Assembly (NCBI GenBank): GCA_027297745.1
Contig: JAPUHK010000074.1
Location: forward strand, 1-42,260
Length of the DNA stretch: 42,260 nt
From: Planctomycetota bacterium
GTDB taxonomy: Bacteria > Planctomycetota > PLA2
Direction of reading: 5' to 3'
Shown piece after piece: positions 8,267 through 16,929 of this stretch; positions within the stretch are counted from its first letter, which is position 1; each line of letters opens with the position of its first letter. The notes below the pieces were generated by a model that saw nothing but the letters and a program-made list of their open reading frames with translations, had not been told where the DNA came from and did no database searches. The translations under genes were made by a program, and so were the position numbers.

Positions 8267-9954
8267 ATCTCCTCCAAGGGCTCGAGGCCCAGCAGCTCCA
8301 GCCCGATGCGCAGCGTGGCGCGCACGCCCGCCACGAGCCGCAGCCGTGCGGCGCGCAGGCCGTCGTCGTCGCACAGCACGCGCAGCGCGCGATCCTTGCC
8401 GCCCGCCGCATGGTAGGCGCGGAACTCGCGCGCCAGCTCGTACAGGAAGGCCGCCACGATGGACGGCTCCCGGTCCGTGCAGGCGCGCTCCACCTCGTTC
8501 GGGAACTCCGTCATGCGGCGCACCAGCTCCCATTCCGGCGCGGCCTGGAGCAGGCTCGCGTCGCCCCTTACCGGTTCGCCTCCCTTGCGCAGGATGGAGC
8601 AGGCCGACGCATGCGCGTACTGCAGGTAGGGGCCGGTGCGGCCGTCGAAGCTGAGCACCTGTTCCCACTCGAAGTCCACGTTGCGGCGGATCTGGGTGCC
8701 GAGATCCGAGAAGATCACGGCGCCCACGCCGACCGCCTCCGCCACGCGCTCGCGATCCGCGAGGTCGGGGTTCTTCTCGGCGATGATCGCGTCGGCGCGG
8801 CGCACGGCTTCGTCCAGGACCTCTTCGAGCAACACGCCCCGGCCCTCGCGCGTGGCCGTGCGGCGGCCGCCCATGAGCACCTGCCCGAAGGCGACGTGCA
8901 TGCAACGTTCCGCCCACGCGTACCCGAGTGCCTCGAGGCCGCTGAACAGCTGCTTGAAGTGCAACTCCTGCGCGACGTCGACGACATAGTTCATGGAGGC
9001 GAAGCCGTACTGCTCGTGGCGGTCGATGGCCGCCACCAGGTCGCGGGTCTGATAGAGCGTCGTGCCGTCGCTCTTGCGCAGAACGACCACGCCCAGCGAC
9101 TCGTCCGCAGGGTCCAGCACCACGGCACCCTCGGAAACGCGCGCCCGGCGCTGGGTCAGCAACCGCTCCACGAACGCCTGCGCGCGCTTGACGTACATCT
9201 GCTCGCCGTCGACCTTGTCGTAGCGCACCCCGAGCCGGTCGTACACGCGCCGGAACCCCGCCAGCGAGATCTCGCGCGCCTCGGTCCACAGGCGCACGGC
9301 TTCCGCATCCTCCTGCTCGAGCCGCTTGGCCCAGGCACGGGCACGGTCCATGCGCTCCGGATCGTCCGCGCACAGCTTCGAGGCCTCGACGTAGGTTCGA
9401 TTCAGAGCGTCCGCGTCCTTGGCCTCGCCGAGCTCCTCGATGCCCACCATGAGCTTGCCGAAGGCCGTCCCGACGTCCCCGAGGAAGTTGAGGCTGACCA
9501 CCTGGTGGCCGCGGTGGCGCATCAGGTTGGCCAGCGCCTGCCCGATCACCGACGAGCGCAGGTGATGGAACAGCAGCGGCTTGGCGATGTTGGGCGAGCC
9601 GTACTCCACGACCACGGGCTCTGCCGCGGCGGCGTCCGTTCCGCCCCAGGCCTCGCCTTCCGTCTCGAGGCGCTCGAGGAGCTCCGCCGCCCATGCGCTG
9701 CGGTTGACGCGGAAGTTCACGAACGGCCCCGCGGCCTCGGCGGCTTCGAGCCGGTCCGTCGGCGCGAACGCGGCGGCGACCTCGGCCGCGATCGCGGCGG
9801 GAGACTTGCGCATGGCCTTGGCGAACGTGAAGCAAGGCAGGCTCAGATCGGCCCGCTCGCGCTCGCGCGGAACGGTTACCGCGGCGCACGCTTCGTCCTC
9901 CGGGATCCCGGCGGCTGCGGCGGTTTTTGCGATGGCTTTGCGGAAGCTAAGCAA
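8263..9954 (-). CDS. argS: Arginyl-tRNA synthetase with an atypical HIGH motif
   Basis: 563 residues, normal for the class I enzyme that charges tRNA(Arg). The catalytic region reads VVEYGSPNIAKPLLFHHLRSSVIGQALANL. In other ArgRS this is PNIAKPxHxGHLRS, so the first His of HIGH is Leu128 and the Gly is His130, while the last His (131) and LRS are kept. The KMSKS region is also non-standard (GGRRTATREGRGVLLEEVLDEA), which is common in ArgRS. The C-terminal DALR anticodon domain is recognisable (EPSIVAAFLYELAREFRAYH). The start TTG 9954 is the only upstream candidate in frame with the homology, and TAGGAT lies 15 nt before it. It is followed by apt with a 4-nt overlap. The gene looks intact. 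Confidence 0.93.
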   Translation of the reverse strand: MLSFRKAIAKTAAAAGIPEDEACAAVTVPRERERADLSLPCFTFAKAMRKSPAAIAAEVAAAFAPTDRLEAAEAAGPFVNFRVNRSAWAAELLERLETEGEAWGGTDAAAAEPVVVEYGSPNIAKPLLFHHLRSSVIGQALANLMRHRGHQVVSLNFLGDVGTAFGKLMVGIEELGEAKDADALNRTYVEASKLCADDPERMDRARAWAKRLEQEDAEAVRLWTEAREISLAGFRRVYDRLGVRYDKVDGEQMYVKRAQAFVERLLTQRRARVSEGAVVLDPADESLGVVVLRKSDGTTLYQTRDLVAAIDRHEQYGFASMNYVVDVAQELHFKQLFSGLEALGYAWAERCMHVAFGQVLMGGRRTATREGRGVLLEEVLDEAVRRADAIIAEKNPDLADRERVAEAVGVGAVIFSDLGTQIRRNVDFEWEQVLSFDGRTGPYLQYAHASACSILRKGGEPVRGDASLLQAAPEWELVRRMTEFPNEVERACTDREPSIVAAFLYELAREFRAYHAAGGKDRALRVLCDDDGLRAARLRLVAGVRATLRIGLELLGLEPLEEM

Positions 9955-9963
9955 GGCTCGTAG

Positions 9964-9969
9964 ATCCTA
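9964..9969 (-). promoter_or_regulatory. Putative -10 box (TAGGAT) of argS
   Basis: On the minus strand TAGGAT begins 15 nt before the TTG start of argS, with no ribosome site in between. It fits the spacing seen before other first genes in this window. Confidence 0.45.
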
Positions 9970-10084
9970 CTGGGGGAGGCTTGAAAACCCCACCTGCGGC
10001 GGCGCGTTGCCGGGGAGCCGCACGCTTGCCGTGGTACCTTGACCGGGCGGCACGCCACTGCGCGGGCCGCGGAGGATCGTGAGG

Positions 10085-10429
10085 ATGCAGAAGGTTCCTT
10101 TTCTGGATCGGAACGTCGTGTTGCGGATCGTGAAGCCGTATCCGCAGGCGCGCAACCACGTCTACACGGGACGTGTGGTGGACTACGACGGCAACTTCGT
10201 CGTCGTCGACGGGTGCGTGCTGCACTTCGGACGCCCGAGCGCCGAGGATCCCGCCGGCGGCCTGACCACGTCGCCGCGCGCCGTGCGCTGGATTGCGTTG
10301 CAACGCGTGGAGTACATCCGCGAGCTCCCGGAGGAGATGGACCCCTACGATGTCACCAAGCTCAAGGTCTCGGCCGACGGCAGCATCGAGTACCCGGCCC
10401 TGGACCGTCCGGACCTGCTCCCCGACTAG
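10085..10429 (+). CDS. Small conserved-looking protein of unknown function
   Basis: 114 residues from ATG 10085. I prefer this start to GTG 10079 because GGAGG at 10071-10075 then sits 9 nt away. The sequence alternates short hydrophobic and charged stretches (NVVLRIVKPYPQARNHVYTGRVVDYDGNFVVVDGCVLHFGR), which suggests a small beta-barrel such as an SH3/Sm-like fold. The second half is acidic (ELPEEMDPYDVTKLKVSADG). There is no signal peptide or membrane segment, so it is probably cytoplasmic. It stands alone between divergent argS and the convergent Nudix-HD gene. TACCTT at 10035-10040 may be its -10 box, giving a leader of about 40 nt. I do not recognise the family. Confidence 0.7.
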   Translation: MQKVPFLDRNVVLRIVKPYPQARNHVYTGRVVDYDGNFVVVDGCVLHFGRPSAEDPAGGLTTSPRAVRWIALQRVEYIRELPEEMDPYDVTKLKVSADGSIEYPALDRPDLLPD

Positions 10430-10488
10430 GGTGAGTCCGAGGGCCTACGCCGCGGCGCGAACTCGGTTGTCGCCGTCCGCCTCTACGT

Positions 10489-10570
10489 CTGCCCCTTTCC
10501 TCTTCCTTGGTTGCTGGAGAAGGGGGGAGGGGGGAGAGGTAAAGGTAGGGTAAGGGTAGAGGTAGGGGTC
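10489..10570. repeat. Pyrimidine/purine strand-biased tract at a convergent junction
   Basis: A C/T-rich arm (CCCCTTTCCTCTTCC) is followed by an A/G-rich arm (GGAGAAGGGGGGAGGGGGGA) and then a ggtaggg-like tract (GGTAAAGGTAGGGTAAGGGT). The arms can pair imperfectly. It lies between two convergent stops and may act as a bidirectional terminator, and it resembles the other intergenic tracts in style. Confidence 0.5.
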
Positions 10571-10572
10571 CG

Positions 10573-11568
10573 CTACGCGATGCCGAGCAGGTCGTAGACC
10601 TTGCGCCCGGTGGCTTCCTCGAACACGGCGCGCAAGCCCTCCACGCGGGCGGCGTTGCGCCGGAAGAAATCGGCGGGGCCGTAACGCTGCTCGAGGTCGT
10701 GGAGGCGCGCGTCGATCGTGGCGCGCTCGCCGCCGATGGCCAGGAAGTCGGCCAACGCGATCCAGCGCTCTTCGTCCGAGAGCGCCTCCAGCTGGAGCAC
10801 GCCGGCCATCTCGGCGATCAGCGCGGCGTCGGCGTTGTGATCCCGGCGCAGCTCCTCGACGTCGGCACCCTTCGTGGCGTGCGTGATGCAGGCGGGCGCG
10901 TAACCTGCGTGCCCGGCGTCGACTACGACGCGGAAGCCCTCGATCGGGTGGCGCGCACCGTGGGTCCGCGATCGGCCGATATCATGCACCCAGGCCATCG
11001 CTTCCGCGGCGTCGGCATCAAGGCCGCCCCAGGCCTCTGCCAACATGCGCGCGATCTCCGCCACGCAACGGCTGTGCTCCAGCACGGGCTGGCCGGGGCC
11101 CATGCGCTCCATGAGCAGCGCCCGCGCCTGCGCCGGGTCGAAGCCGCCGCGCAGGGCGGGGTCGCGCAGGAAGGCGGCGGCGTCGCGCAGCACGTTCCGC
11201 AGATCGGTGTGCACGATGCGCGTCGACGCCGCGTCGAAGTCGTCCCAAGAGCCACTCGAGTGTTCGGGGGACAGCCGGACCTGCTCTTGGGAAGTCTCGG
11301 CCAGGTAGTAGAAGACCTCTTTGGGGCTCTTCGCTACTTCGTACCGGATGCGGCGGCGAAAGAAAGGAAAGACGCGCAGCGCGTCCTTGCCGAGACCGCA
11401 CTCCTCCTCGGTCTCGCGGTAGGCCGTCTCCAGGAGGTTCTCGCCCTCGTCCACCTTTCCCTTCGGGACGCCGACCGTCCCGTGCCGGGCGCTCGTGAGC
11501 GTGAGATACAGGAGGCGGGAGCCTTCGCGGCGGAATACCACGAAGCCGCTTGCCCTCACCAACGCCAT
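10573..11568 (-). CDS. Nudix hydrolase (Ap4A-type) fused to an HD-domain phosphohydrolase
   Basis: 331 residues from ATG 11568; the ORF-track extension to 11724 runs into the opposite gene. Residues 1-135 are a Nudix domain of the diadenosine tetraphosphate hydrolase type: SGFVVFRREG, then a perfect Nudix box at 37-59 (GKVDEGENLLETAYRETEEECGL, pattern Gx5Ex7RExxEExG). Residues about 160-290 are an HD domain: His165, the HDIG pair His195-Asp196 in AWVHDIGRSRTHGARHPIEGF, and His230 in ACITHATKG. Nudix enzymes of this kind cleave Ap4A-like dinucleotides asymmetrically; HD enzymes remove phosphates from nucleotides, and one HD family (YqeK) also cleaves Ap4A. The fusion suggests two-step breakdown of an alarmone-like nucleotide. 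TAGAAT lies 14 nt before the start. Confidence 0.87.
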   Translation of the reverse strand: MALVRASGFVVFRREGSRLLYLTLTSARHGTVGVPKGKVDEGENLLETAYRETEEECGLGKDALRVFPFFRRRIRYEVAKSPKEVFYYLAETSQEQVRLSPEHSSGSWDDFDAASTRIVHTDLRNVLRDAAAFLRDPALRGGFDPAQARALLMERMGPGQPVLEHSRCVAEIARMLAEAWGGLDADAAEAMAWVHDIGRSRTHGARHPIEGFRVVVDAGHAGYAPACITHATKGADVEELRRDHNADAALIAEMAGVLQLEALSDEERWIALADFLAIGGERATIDARLHDLEQRYGPADFFRRNAARVEGLRAVFEEATGRKVYDLLGIA

Positions 11569-11576
11569 CCCGGGCG

Positions 11577-11582
11577 ATTCTA
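11577..11582 (-). promoter_or_regulatory. Putative -10 box (TAGAAT) of the Nudix-HD gene
   Basis: TAGAAT on the minus strand begins 14 nt before ATG 11568, without a ribosome site. The gap of 79 bases to the divergent gene holds both promoters. Confidence 0.5.
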
Positions 11583-11624
11583 CGGGGGGTACCGGACGGG
11601 GGTGCGGTGCAGGTCCGGGCCGGG

Positions 11625-11630
11625 CTAGAA
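11625..11630 (+). promoter_or_regulatory. Putative -10 box (TAGAAT) of the hexuloisomerase-like gene
   Basis: TAGAAT begins 23 nt before ATG 11648. It rules out the ATG at 11630 as a start, because that ATG begins on the last A/T of the box. The predicted leader is only about 10 nt. Confidence 0.45.
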
Positions 11631-11647
11631 TGCCCGGCGGGGCAGTG

Positions 11648-12172
11648 ATGGAGCAGACGCTACGCAACCTGGGCCGGATTCTGCGGGCGGTCCCGGAGGA
11701 CGCGACCCTGGCGCTCGAGCGCAAGCTGGTCGAGTGCCGGCGCGTCTTCGTCTACGGGCTCGGCCGCTCGGGTCTGATCGCGCGCACGTTCGGCATGCGG
11801 CTGGTGCATCTCGGGCGCGACGCGACCATCGTGGGAGACACGACCACCCCGGCCGTCCGCGCGGGCGACCTGCTCGTGGTCTGCTCCCGCACGGGCATGA
11901 GCCCCATCCTGCGTCACGCCGTGGGCCTCGCTCACGGACAGGGGGCCTCCGCCGTGACCATCGTCGGGGACACCGGCACTCCGCTCGCCGCTGAGGCGGA
12001 CCTGGTCGTGCGGCTACCCCTCGAGGCGGCGGAAGAGGCGGACGAGCAGCCCATGGGCTCGCTCTTCGAGCAGGCGCTGCTCTTGTACCTGGACTCCGTC
12101 GTGCTGCGGCTGATGGCGCGGCTCGAGAAGAGCGCGGGCGAGATGGAGCGCGTGCACTCCAACCTCCCTTAG
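11648..12172 (+). CDS. SIS-domain sugar isomerase, 6-phospho-3-hexuloisomerase-like
   Basis: 174 residues, close to the usual 180 of the family. A single SIS domain covers most of it. [24 protein letters not shown] followed by [20 protein letters not shown] matches 6-phospho-3-hexuloisomerase (HxlB/PHI), which turns 3-hexulose 6-phosphate into fructose 6-phosphate in formaldehyde assimilation or pentose supply. The loop that reads S-x-S-G-x-T in many SIS proteins is [13 protein letters not shown] here. The C-terminal [20 protein letters not shown] is also family-like. The partner hexulose-phosphate synthase is not in the window, so the substrate is uncertain. Start is ATG 11648; GTG 11645 is possible. 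It is transcribed away from the Nudix-HD gene. Confidence 0.82.
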   Translation: MEQTLRNLGRILRAVPEDATLALERKLVECRRVFVYGLGRSGLIARTFGMRLVHLGRDATIVGDTTTPAVRAGDLLVVCSRTGMSPILRHAVGLAHGQGASAVTIVGDTGTPLAAEADLVVRLPLEAAEEADEQPMGSLFEQALLLYLDSVVLRLMARLEKSAGEMERVHSNLP

Positions 12173-12316
12173 GGGTCTGTCTGAGCACTCCTCTGGATTG
12201 GCCGGCTGCGCAGACGGAGTTGACTGCACCCTGGCCGTGTCGCGCCCGCACAGGCGGTGTTTCGAAGATCACCTGGATTCCTCGCCGGGACCCGCCGGGG
12301 GGCTTCCGGGCCCGCT

Positions 12317-12322
12317 TACACT
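12317..12322 (+). promoter_or_regulatory. Possible -10 box (TACACT) of the acyl-CoA operon
   Basis: TACACTATT is the only A/T-rich spot in the 239-base gap before the thiolase gene. It would give a GC-rich leader of about 85 nt with a Shine-Dalgarno site (GGAG at 12401). I see no convincing -35 box. The leader was checked for a cobalamin riboswitch and none was recognised. Confidence 0.35.
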
Positions 12323-12411
12323 ATTCCCCCGGGAGGTCGCCGCGGTCGCCCCGGGGAGGGGATTCGGGTCCCGCGGCACCGTCCGAGCCCGGTACACATG
12401 GGAGACCCGCG

Positions 12412-13587
12412 ATGAAGCAAGCTGTGATTGTCGGGGCGGCTCGAACCGCCATCGGCAAGTTCAACGGGAGCCTGTCGCGCTTCAGCGCCCCCCAGCTGGG
12501 TTCGTTGGCCGTGAGCGCTGCCCTCGAGCGCGCCGGCGTCGACTCCGGCGCGATCGACGAGGTGATCCTGGGCAACGCGCTGCAAGCGGGCGTCGGCCAG
12601 AACCCCGCGCGGCAGGCGGCGCTCGGCGCGGGCTTCGATCCCTCGATCGCCGCCTTCACCGTCAACAAGGTGTGCGGCTCCGGCTTGAAGTCGGTGGCGC
12701 TGGCCGCGCAGGCCATCCGCGCCGGCGACTCCGAGCTGCTCGTGGCCGGCGGCATGGAGTCCATGACCAACGCGCCCTACTTGATTCGCAAGGCGCGCGG
12801 CGGCCTGCGGCTCGGCCACGGCGAGCTGACCGACTCCATGGTGGCCGACGGTCTGTGGGAGGCGTTCGAGGACTACCACATGGGCAACACCGCCGAGCTG
12901 GTCGCGGAGAAGTACGACGTGCCGCGCCCGCGCCAGGATGCGTACGCCGCCGAGAGCCACCAGCGCGCGGCGGCGGCGGCCGGAAAGTTCGAGCGCGAGA
13001 TCGTTCCCGTCGAGGTTCCGCAGCGCAAGGGCGACCCGATCCAGTTCAAGTACGACGAGGGCGTGCGGCCCGACACGACCGGCGAGGAGCTGGCCAAATT
13101 GCGCCCCGCGTTCCGCAAGGACGGCTCGGTCACCGCCGGCAACGCCTCGCAGATCTCCGACGGCGGCGCGGCGGTCGTGGTGGCCGAGGAGGAGCGCGCA
13201 AAGGCGCTCGGGCTGAAGCCGTTGGCGCGCATCAAGGGCTACGCGATCGGCGGCGTCGAGCCCAAGTGGGTCATGATGGCCCCGGTCGATGCCGTGAACA
13301 AGCGCAACGCCAAGCTCGGCACCAGCATCGACGACTTCGACCTGATCCAGCTCAACGAGGCCTTCAGCTCGCAGGCCTGCGCCGTGATGGGCGAGCTCAA
13401 GATGGATCCGGCCAAGGTCAACGTGAACGGCGGCGCGGTCGCGCTGGGGCATCCCATCGGGGCGTCCGGCTGCCGCATCCTGGTCACGCTGCTGTACGCC
13501 ATGATGGACCGCGGCGCCGCGACGGGACTGGCCACTTTGTGCCTGGGAGGCGGCAACGCCGTCGCCCTGGCCGTGGAGCGGCTGTAA
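12412..13587 (+). CDS. Acetyl-CoA acetyltransferase (thiolase)
   Basis: 391 residues, the standard thiolase II size. It condenses two acetyl-CoA or cleaves 3-ketoacyl-CoA. ATG 12412 is preceded by GGAG with 7-nt spacing, and the N-terminus [19 protein letters not shown] is canonical. The acylated cysteine is Cys88 in [12 protein letters not shown]. The other catalytic segments are [27 protein letters not shown] (His) and [10 protein letters not shown] (second Cys). It is the first gene of a six-gene unit. The next start overlaps its stop by one base (TAATG), so translation is coupled. It could be atoB/phaA-like biosynthetic or fadA-like degradative; the neighbouring dehydrogenases favour degradation. 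Confidence 0.95.
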   Translation: MKQAVIVGAARTAIGKFNGSLSRFSAPQLGSLAVSAALERAGVDSGAIDEVILGNALQAGVGQNPARQAALGAGFDPSIAAFTVNKVCGSGLKSVALAAQAIRAGDSELLVAGGMESMTNAPYLIRKARGGLRLGHGELTDSMVADGLWEAFEDYHMGNTAELVAEKYDVPRPRQDAYAAESHQRAAAAAGKFEREIVPVEVPQRKGDPIQFKYDEGVRPDTTGEELAKLRPAFRKDGSVTAGNASQISDGGAAVVVAEEERAKALGLKPLARIKGYAIGGVEPKWVMMAPVDAVNKRNAKLGTSIDDFDLIQLNEAFSSQACAVMGELKMDPAKVNVNGGAVALGHPIGASGCRILVTLLYAMMDRGAATGLATLCLGGGNAVALAVERL

Positions 13588-14423
13588 TGCTGGGCGTCGT
13601 CGGCGCGGGCACGATGGGCAACGGCATCGCGCAGGTCTTTGCGACCTACGGTCATGACGTAGTGCTCTCGGATCTCGACGAGGGGATCCTGCAGAAGGCG
13701 CACGGCACGATCGAGAAGAGTCTGAGCCGCTTCGTGAAGAAGGAGAGGCTGACGGCCGACGAGGCCGCGGCGATCCTCGGGCGCATCCGCACCTCGACGG
13801 CGCTGGGCAGCCTCGCCGACGCAGAGTTGGTTGTCGAGGCCGTGGTCGAACGCCACGAGGTGAAGGACCGGCTCTTCCGCGAGCTCGAGGAGGTCGTGCA
13901 GCCCGACGGCATCCTGGCCTCGAACACGTCGTCGATCTGGATCACGCAGATCGCGTCCGCGACGAAGCGCCCCGACAAGGTGATCGGGATGCACTTCATG
14001 AATCCCGTGCCGCTGATGAAGCTGGTCGAGGTGATCCGCGGGCACGACACCAGCGACGAGACGACCGAGCGCGTGCTCGAGCTCGCGCGGAGCATGGACA
14101 AGGTGCCCGTCGAGGTCAACGACTCGCCGGGGTTCGTAAGCAACCGCGTGCTCCTGCCCATGATCAACGAGGCCATCTACTGTCTGCATGAGGGCGTGGC
14201 CGACGCTGACGCCATCGACACCGTCATGAAGCTCGGGATGGCGCACCCCATGGGTCCGCTCGCGCTCGCGGACTTTATCGGCCTCGACGTGTGCGAGGCC
14301 ATCATGGAGGTGCTGCACCGCGACCTGGGCGACGACAAATACCGGCCCTGCCCGCTCTTGCGCAAGATGGTGATGGCAGGGCACCTCGGCCGCAAGACCG
14401 GCCGCGGCTTCTACGAGTATTGA
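13587..14423 (+). CDS. 3-hydroxybutyryl-CoA dehydrogenase
   Basis: 278 residues, the size of the single-function enzyme (Hbd/PaaH type). It interconverts 3-hydroxyacyl-CoA and 3-ketoacyl-CoA with NAD(P). The dinucleotide loop is at the N-terminus ([24 protein letters not shown]). The catalytic His136 lies in [17 protein letters not shown], and [39 protein letters not shown] and [11 protein letters not shown] are all family hallmarks. The ATG overlaps the thiolase stop, and the next gene follows after 3 bases. No enoyl-CoA hydratase is present in the operon, so the pathway must borrow one from elsewhere. The assignment to C4 substrates rests on family resemblance. Confidence 0.95.
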   Translation: MLGVVGAGTMGNGIAQVFATYGHDVVLSDLDEGILQKAHGTIEKSLSRFVKKERLTADEAAAILGRIRTSTALGSLADAELVVEAVVERHEVKDRLFRELEEVVQPDGILASNTSSIWITQIASATKRPDKVIGMHFMNPVPLMKLVEVIRGHDTSDETTERVLELARSMDKVPVEVNDSPGFVSNRVLLPMINEAIYCLHEGVADADAIDTVMKLGMAHPMGPLALADFIGLDVCEAIMEVLHRDLGDDKYRPCPLLRKMVMAGHLGRKTGRGFYEY

Positions 14424-14426
14424 GCC

Positions 14427-15566
14427 ATGGACTTCCAGCTCACCGAAGATCAGATCGCGATCCGGGACCTGGCGCGCAGCTTCGCGACGGAGGTGTGCGC
14501 CCCGACCGCGGCCGAGCGCGACCGCAAGGAGGAGTTCCCTGCCGCGGAGTTCCGCAAGGCGGCCGAGCTCGGTCTAGCGGGGCTGCTGATTCCCGAACAG
14601 TACGGCGGCGCGGGCCTCGGCAACTTGGAATTGTCGCTCGCGCTGATCGAGATCAACCAGGCGGACGCTTCCGTCGGCGTCACACTGTCCGTGCACAACT
14701 CGCTCGTCAGCTCGCTGATCAACTGCTGGGGCAGCGAGGAGATCAAGACCCGGTACCTGCCGCGGCTGGCTTCCGGCGAGTGGATCGGCGCGTACGCCCT
14801 GTCGGAAACCGGGTCCGGCTCCGACGCCGGCAGCCTGACGTGCAAGGCGCAGCGCAACGGGGACGACTTCGTGATCACCGGGAGCAAGGCCTGGATCACG
14901 AGCGGCGACCAGGCGGGCCTGTTCGTGCTCTTCGCGCGCACCGGCCCCGACGGCAACAAGGGCATCAGCGCGTTCGTCGTGGAAGCGGGCCTGCCCGGCA
15001 TCCAGGTGGGCAAGAAGGAGCCCAAGATGGGCATCCGCTCGTCGTCCACCGTGCAGCTGCACCTGGACGGCGTGCGCATTCCGGCGGCCAACCTGCTCGG
15101 CGAGCTCAACGCGGGGTTCAAGGTCGCGCTACACACGCTCGACGGCGGACGCATCGGCATCGCCTGCCAGGGGCTCGGCATCATGCAGGCGTGCCTCGCC
15201 TCTTCGCTCAAGTACGCCCGCGAGCGCGAGCAGTTCGGCAAGCCGATCGCCGAGTTCCAACCCATCCAGTGGAAGCTGGCGGAGATGGAGGTGCGCATCC
15301 AGTCGGCGCGGCTCCTGATCTACCGCGCGGCGGTGCTGAAGGACGCTGGCCAGCAGCACTGCAGCGCGGCGGCGCTGGCCAAGCTCGTGGCGTCGCGCGG
15401 CGCCAACTGGTGCGGGCGCGAGGCCATCCAGATTCACGGTGGCGCCGGCTACTGCACCGATTTCCCCGTGGAGCGCTTCTTCCGGGACGCGCGCATCACC
15501 GAGATCTACGAGGGCACGACCGAGATCCAGAAGCTGGTGATCGCGCGCTCGCTGTTGGCGGAATGA
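14427..15566 (+). CDS. Acyl-CoA dehydrogenase, short-chain type
   Basis: 379 residues, typical for this FAD enzyme that forms 2-enoyl-CoA and passes electrons to ETF. N-terminal MDFQLTEDQIAIRDLARSFA, central IGAYALSETGSGSDAGSL (flavin and substrate contact), GSKAWITSGDQAG, ARERQFG-like segment AREREQFGKPIAEFQPIQ, and C-terminal IHGGAGYCTDFPVERFFRDARI are all as in butyryl/short-chain enzymes. The catalytic base is Glu362 in EIYEGTTEIQ, the position used by short-chain dehydrogenases. It starts 3 bases after the previous stop and ends in a 4-nt ATGA overlap with the MeaB gene. ETF genes are not in the window. Confidence 0.95.
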   Translation: MDFQLTEDQIAIRDLARSFATEVCAPTAAERDRKEEFPAAEFRKAAELGLAGLLIPEQYGGAGLGNLELSLALIEINQADASVGVTLSVHNSLVSSLINCWGSEEIKTRYLPRLASGEWIGAYALSETGSGSDAGSLTCKAQRNGDDFVITGSKAWITSGDQAGLFVLFARTGPDGNKGISAFVVEAGLPGIQVGKKEPKMGIRSSSTVQLHLDGVRIPAANLLGELNAGFKVALHTLDGGRIGIACQGLGIMQACLASSLKYAREREQFGKPIAEFQPIQWKLAEMEVRIQSARLLIYRAAVLKDAGQQHCSAAALAKLVASRGANWCGREAIQIHGGAGYCTDFPVERFFRDARITEIYEGTTEIQKLVIARSLLAE

Positions 15567-16498
15567 GCGAAGCCGGTTTGCCCCCGCTGCCCGACCTCGA
15601 GGGGGACCGCGGGGCGCTGGCGCGCGCCGTCTCACGCGTGGAGGCCGGCGGCGACGAGGCCCGCACGCTGCTCGACGCGGCCTGGAAAAAGACCGGCCGC
15701 GCCCGCCGCATCGGCCTTACCGGACCGCCGGGCGCCGGCAAGTCGACGCTGCTGGCGACGTTGGTGCCCCTGCTGCGCGGCGAGGGCAAGACGGTGGGCG
15801 TCGTGGCCGTCGATCCGAGCAGCCCGTACACGGGCGGCGCGCTGCTCGGCGACCGCCACCGCATGGCCCGGAGCGCGGCCGACGACGGCGTCTTCGTGCG
15901 CTCCGTCGCCAGCCGCGGCGCCGCGGGCGGGTTGGCTCGTGCCGTCCCAGCGGTGCTGGACCTGCTCGACGCCGCCGGGTTCGACGTGCTGTGCGTGGAG
16001 ACCGTGGGCGTGGGTCAGACGGAGATGGACATCGCGGCGCTCGCGGACACCGTCGTGGTCGTGTTGAGCCCCGAGTCCGGGGACGGCGTGCAGGCCATGA
16101 AGGCGGGGCTGTTGGAGATCGCCGACGTCCTGTGCGTGAACAAGGCCGACCGGCCCGACGCGGCCACGCTCGCGTCGGAGCTGGAGCAGATGTTCGACCG
16201 CGGCGGCGAGCGCGCCTGGCGGCCGCCCGTCGTCTGCACGGAAGGCCGGCGCGAAGTGGGCCCGCTGCGCGAGGCCCTTGAGGCGCACGCAGCCTGGCTT
16301 GGTCAAGACGACCGCCTGCAAGAACGGCGGCGGCGCGGGCTGGAGCAAAGGCTCCAGCGGCTCTTCGTCAGCCGCGTGGCCGACCACCTTCTGGAGCGGG
16401 CCGGCGAACGCCTGAAGGCAGAGGCCGCCGAGGTCGCCGCGGGCGGCATCTCGGTGGAGACGGCAGCCGCCCGTCTGGCCAAGGAGTTCGAGGCGTGA
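15563..16498 (+). CDS. meaB: MeaB/ArgK-family GTPase (B12 mutase chaperone)
   Basis: 311 residues from ATG 15563, which overlaps the previous stop (ATGA); the 735-residue ORF on the track is an upstream open frame only. Proteins of this family are G-proteins that load and protect the B12 cofactor of methylmalonyl-CoA-type mutases. Walker A is GPPGAGKST at residues 54-62 (Lys60). The downstream segments [70 protein letters not shown] and the NKAD guanine motif are all diagnostic. The C-terminus is a helical dimerisation-type arm. It is placed directly before a B12-binding domain gene with a GTGA overlap, as expected for a chaperone and its client. Confidence 0.95.
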   Translation: MSEAGLPPLPDLEGDRGALARAVSRVEAGGDEARTLLDAAWKKTGRARRIGLTGPPGAGKSTLLATLVPLLRGEGKTVGVVAVDPSSPYTGGALLGDRHRMARSAADDGVFVRSVASRGAAGGLARAVPAVLDLLDAAGFDVLCVETVGVGQTEMDIAALADTVVVVLSPESGDGVQAMKAGLLEIADVLCVNKADRPDAATLASELEQMFDRGGERAWRPPVVCTEGRREVGPLREALEAHAAWLGQDDRLQERRRRGLEQRLQRLFVSRVADHLLERAGERLKAEAAEVAAGGISVETAAARLAKEFEA

Positions 16499-16929
16499 GC
16501 GATCCGCCGATCCGCATACTGATCGCCAAGCCGGGGCTCGACGGGCACGACCGCGGGGCGAAGGTCGTGGCGCAGGGCCTGCGCGACGCCGGCATGGAGG
16601 TGATCTACACCGGTCTGCGCCAGACGGCGGAACAGATCGTCAAGGCCGCGTTGGAAGAGGACGTGGACGCCGTCGGCCTTTCGCTGCACTCCGGCGCGCA
16701 CATGACCTTCTTCCCGCGCATCCGGGAGCTGCTGGACGCGGCGGGGCTCGGCCACGTGCTCTTGACCGGCGGCGGCATCATCCCCGAGGAGGACAAGCGG
16801 GAGCTGCGCCGGCTCGGCGCCGGCATGCTTTTCGGCCCGGGGACCCCCATCGCTTCGCTGGTCGACTACATTCGTAAGGAAGTAGCACGGCGCCGCCCGG
16901 CGCGGGACGCCGCCGGAGAACCGGAATGA
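16495..16929 (+). CDS. Stand-alone cobalamin-binding subunit of a methylmalonyl-CoA-type mutase
   Basis: 144 residues with a GTG start overlapping the meaB stop. It corresponds to the C-terminal B12-binding domain of methylmalonyl-CoA mutase, or to the small subunit of isobutyryl/2-hydroxyisobutyryl-CoA mutases. The signature is [28 protein letters not shown], with His18 in the DxHxxG motif that coordinates cobalt, followed by [13 protein letters not shown] and [16 protein letters not shown], then [14 protein letters not shown]. The catalytic large subunit is not in the window. It is flanked by meaB and an acyl-CoA dehydrogenase, both coupled by overlaps. Substrate (methylmalonyl, isobutyryl or other) cannot be told from this subunit alone. 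Confidence 0.92.
   Translation: MSDPPIRILIAKPGLDGHDRGAKVVAQGLRDAGMEVIYTGLRQTAEQIVKAALEEDVDAVGLSLHSGAHMTFFPRIRELLDAAGLGHVLLTGGGIIPEEDKRELRRLGAGMLFGPGTPIASLVDYIRKEVARRRPARDAAGEPE

Noticed and set aside
7742-9889. 715-codon minus-strand frame suggesting a fusion to apt
   Set aside because: Only the last 174 codons match a family (apt). The rest is an out-of-frame reading of argS.
8410-9963. 517-codon plus-strand frame opposite argS
   Set aside because: Mirror frame of argS without family resemblance.
12173-12411. Possible cobalamin riboswitch before the operon with a B12 subunit
   Set aside because: I could not find the conserved B12-box or a matching fold by eye; a covariance-model search would decide.
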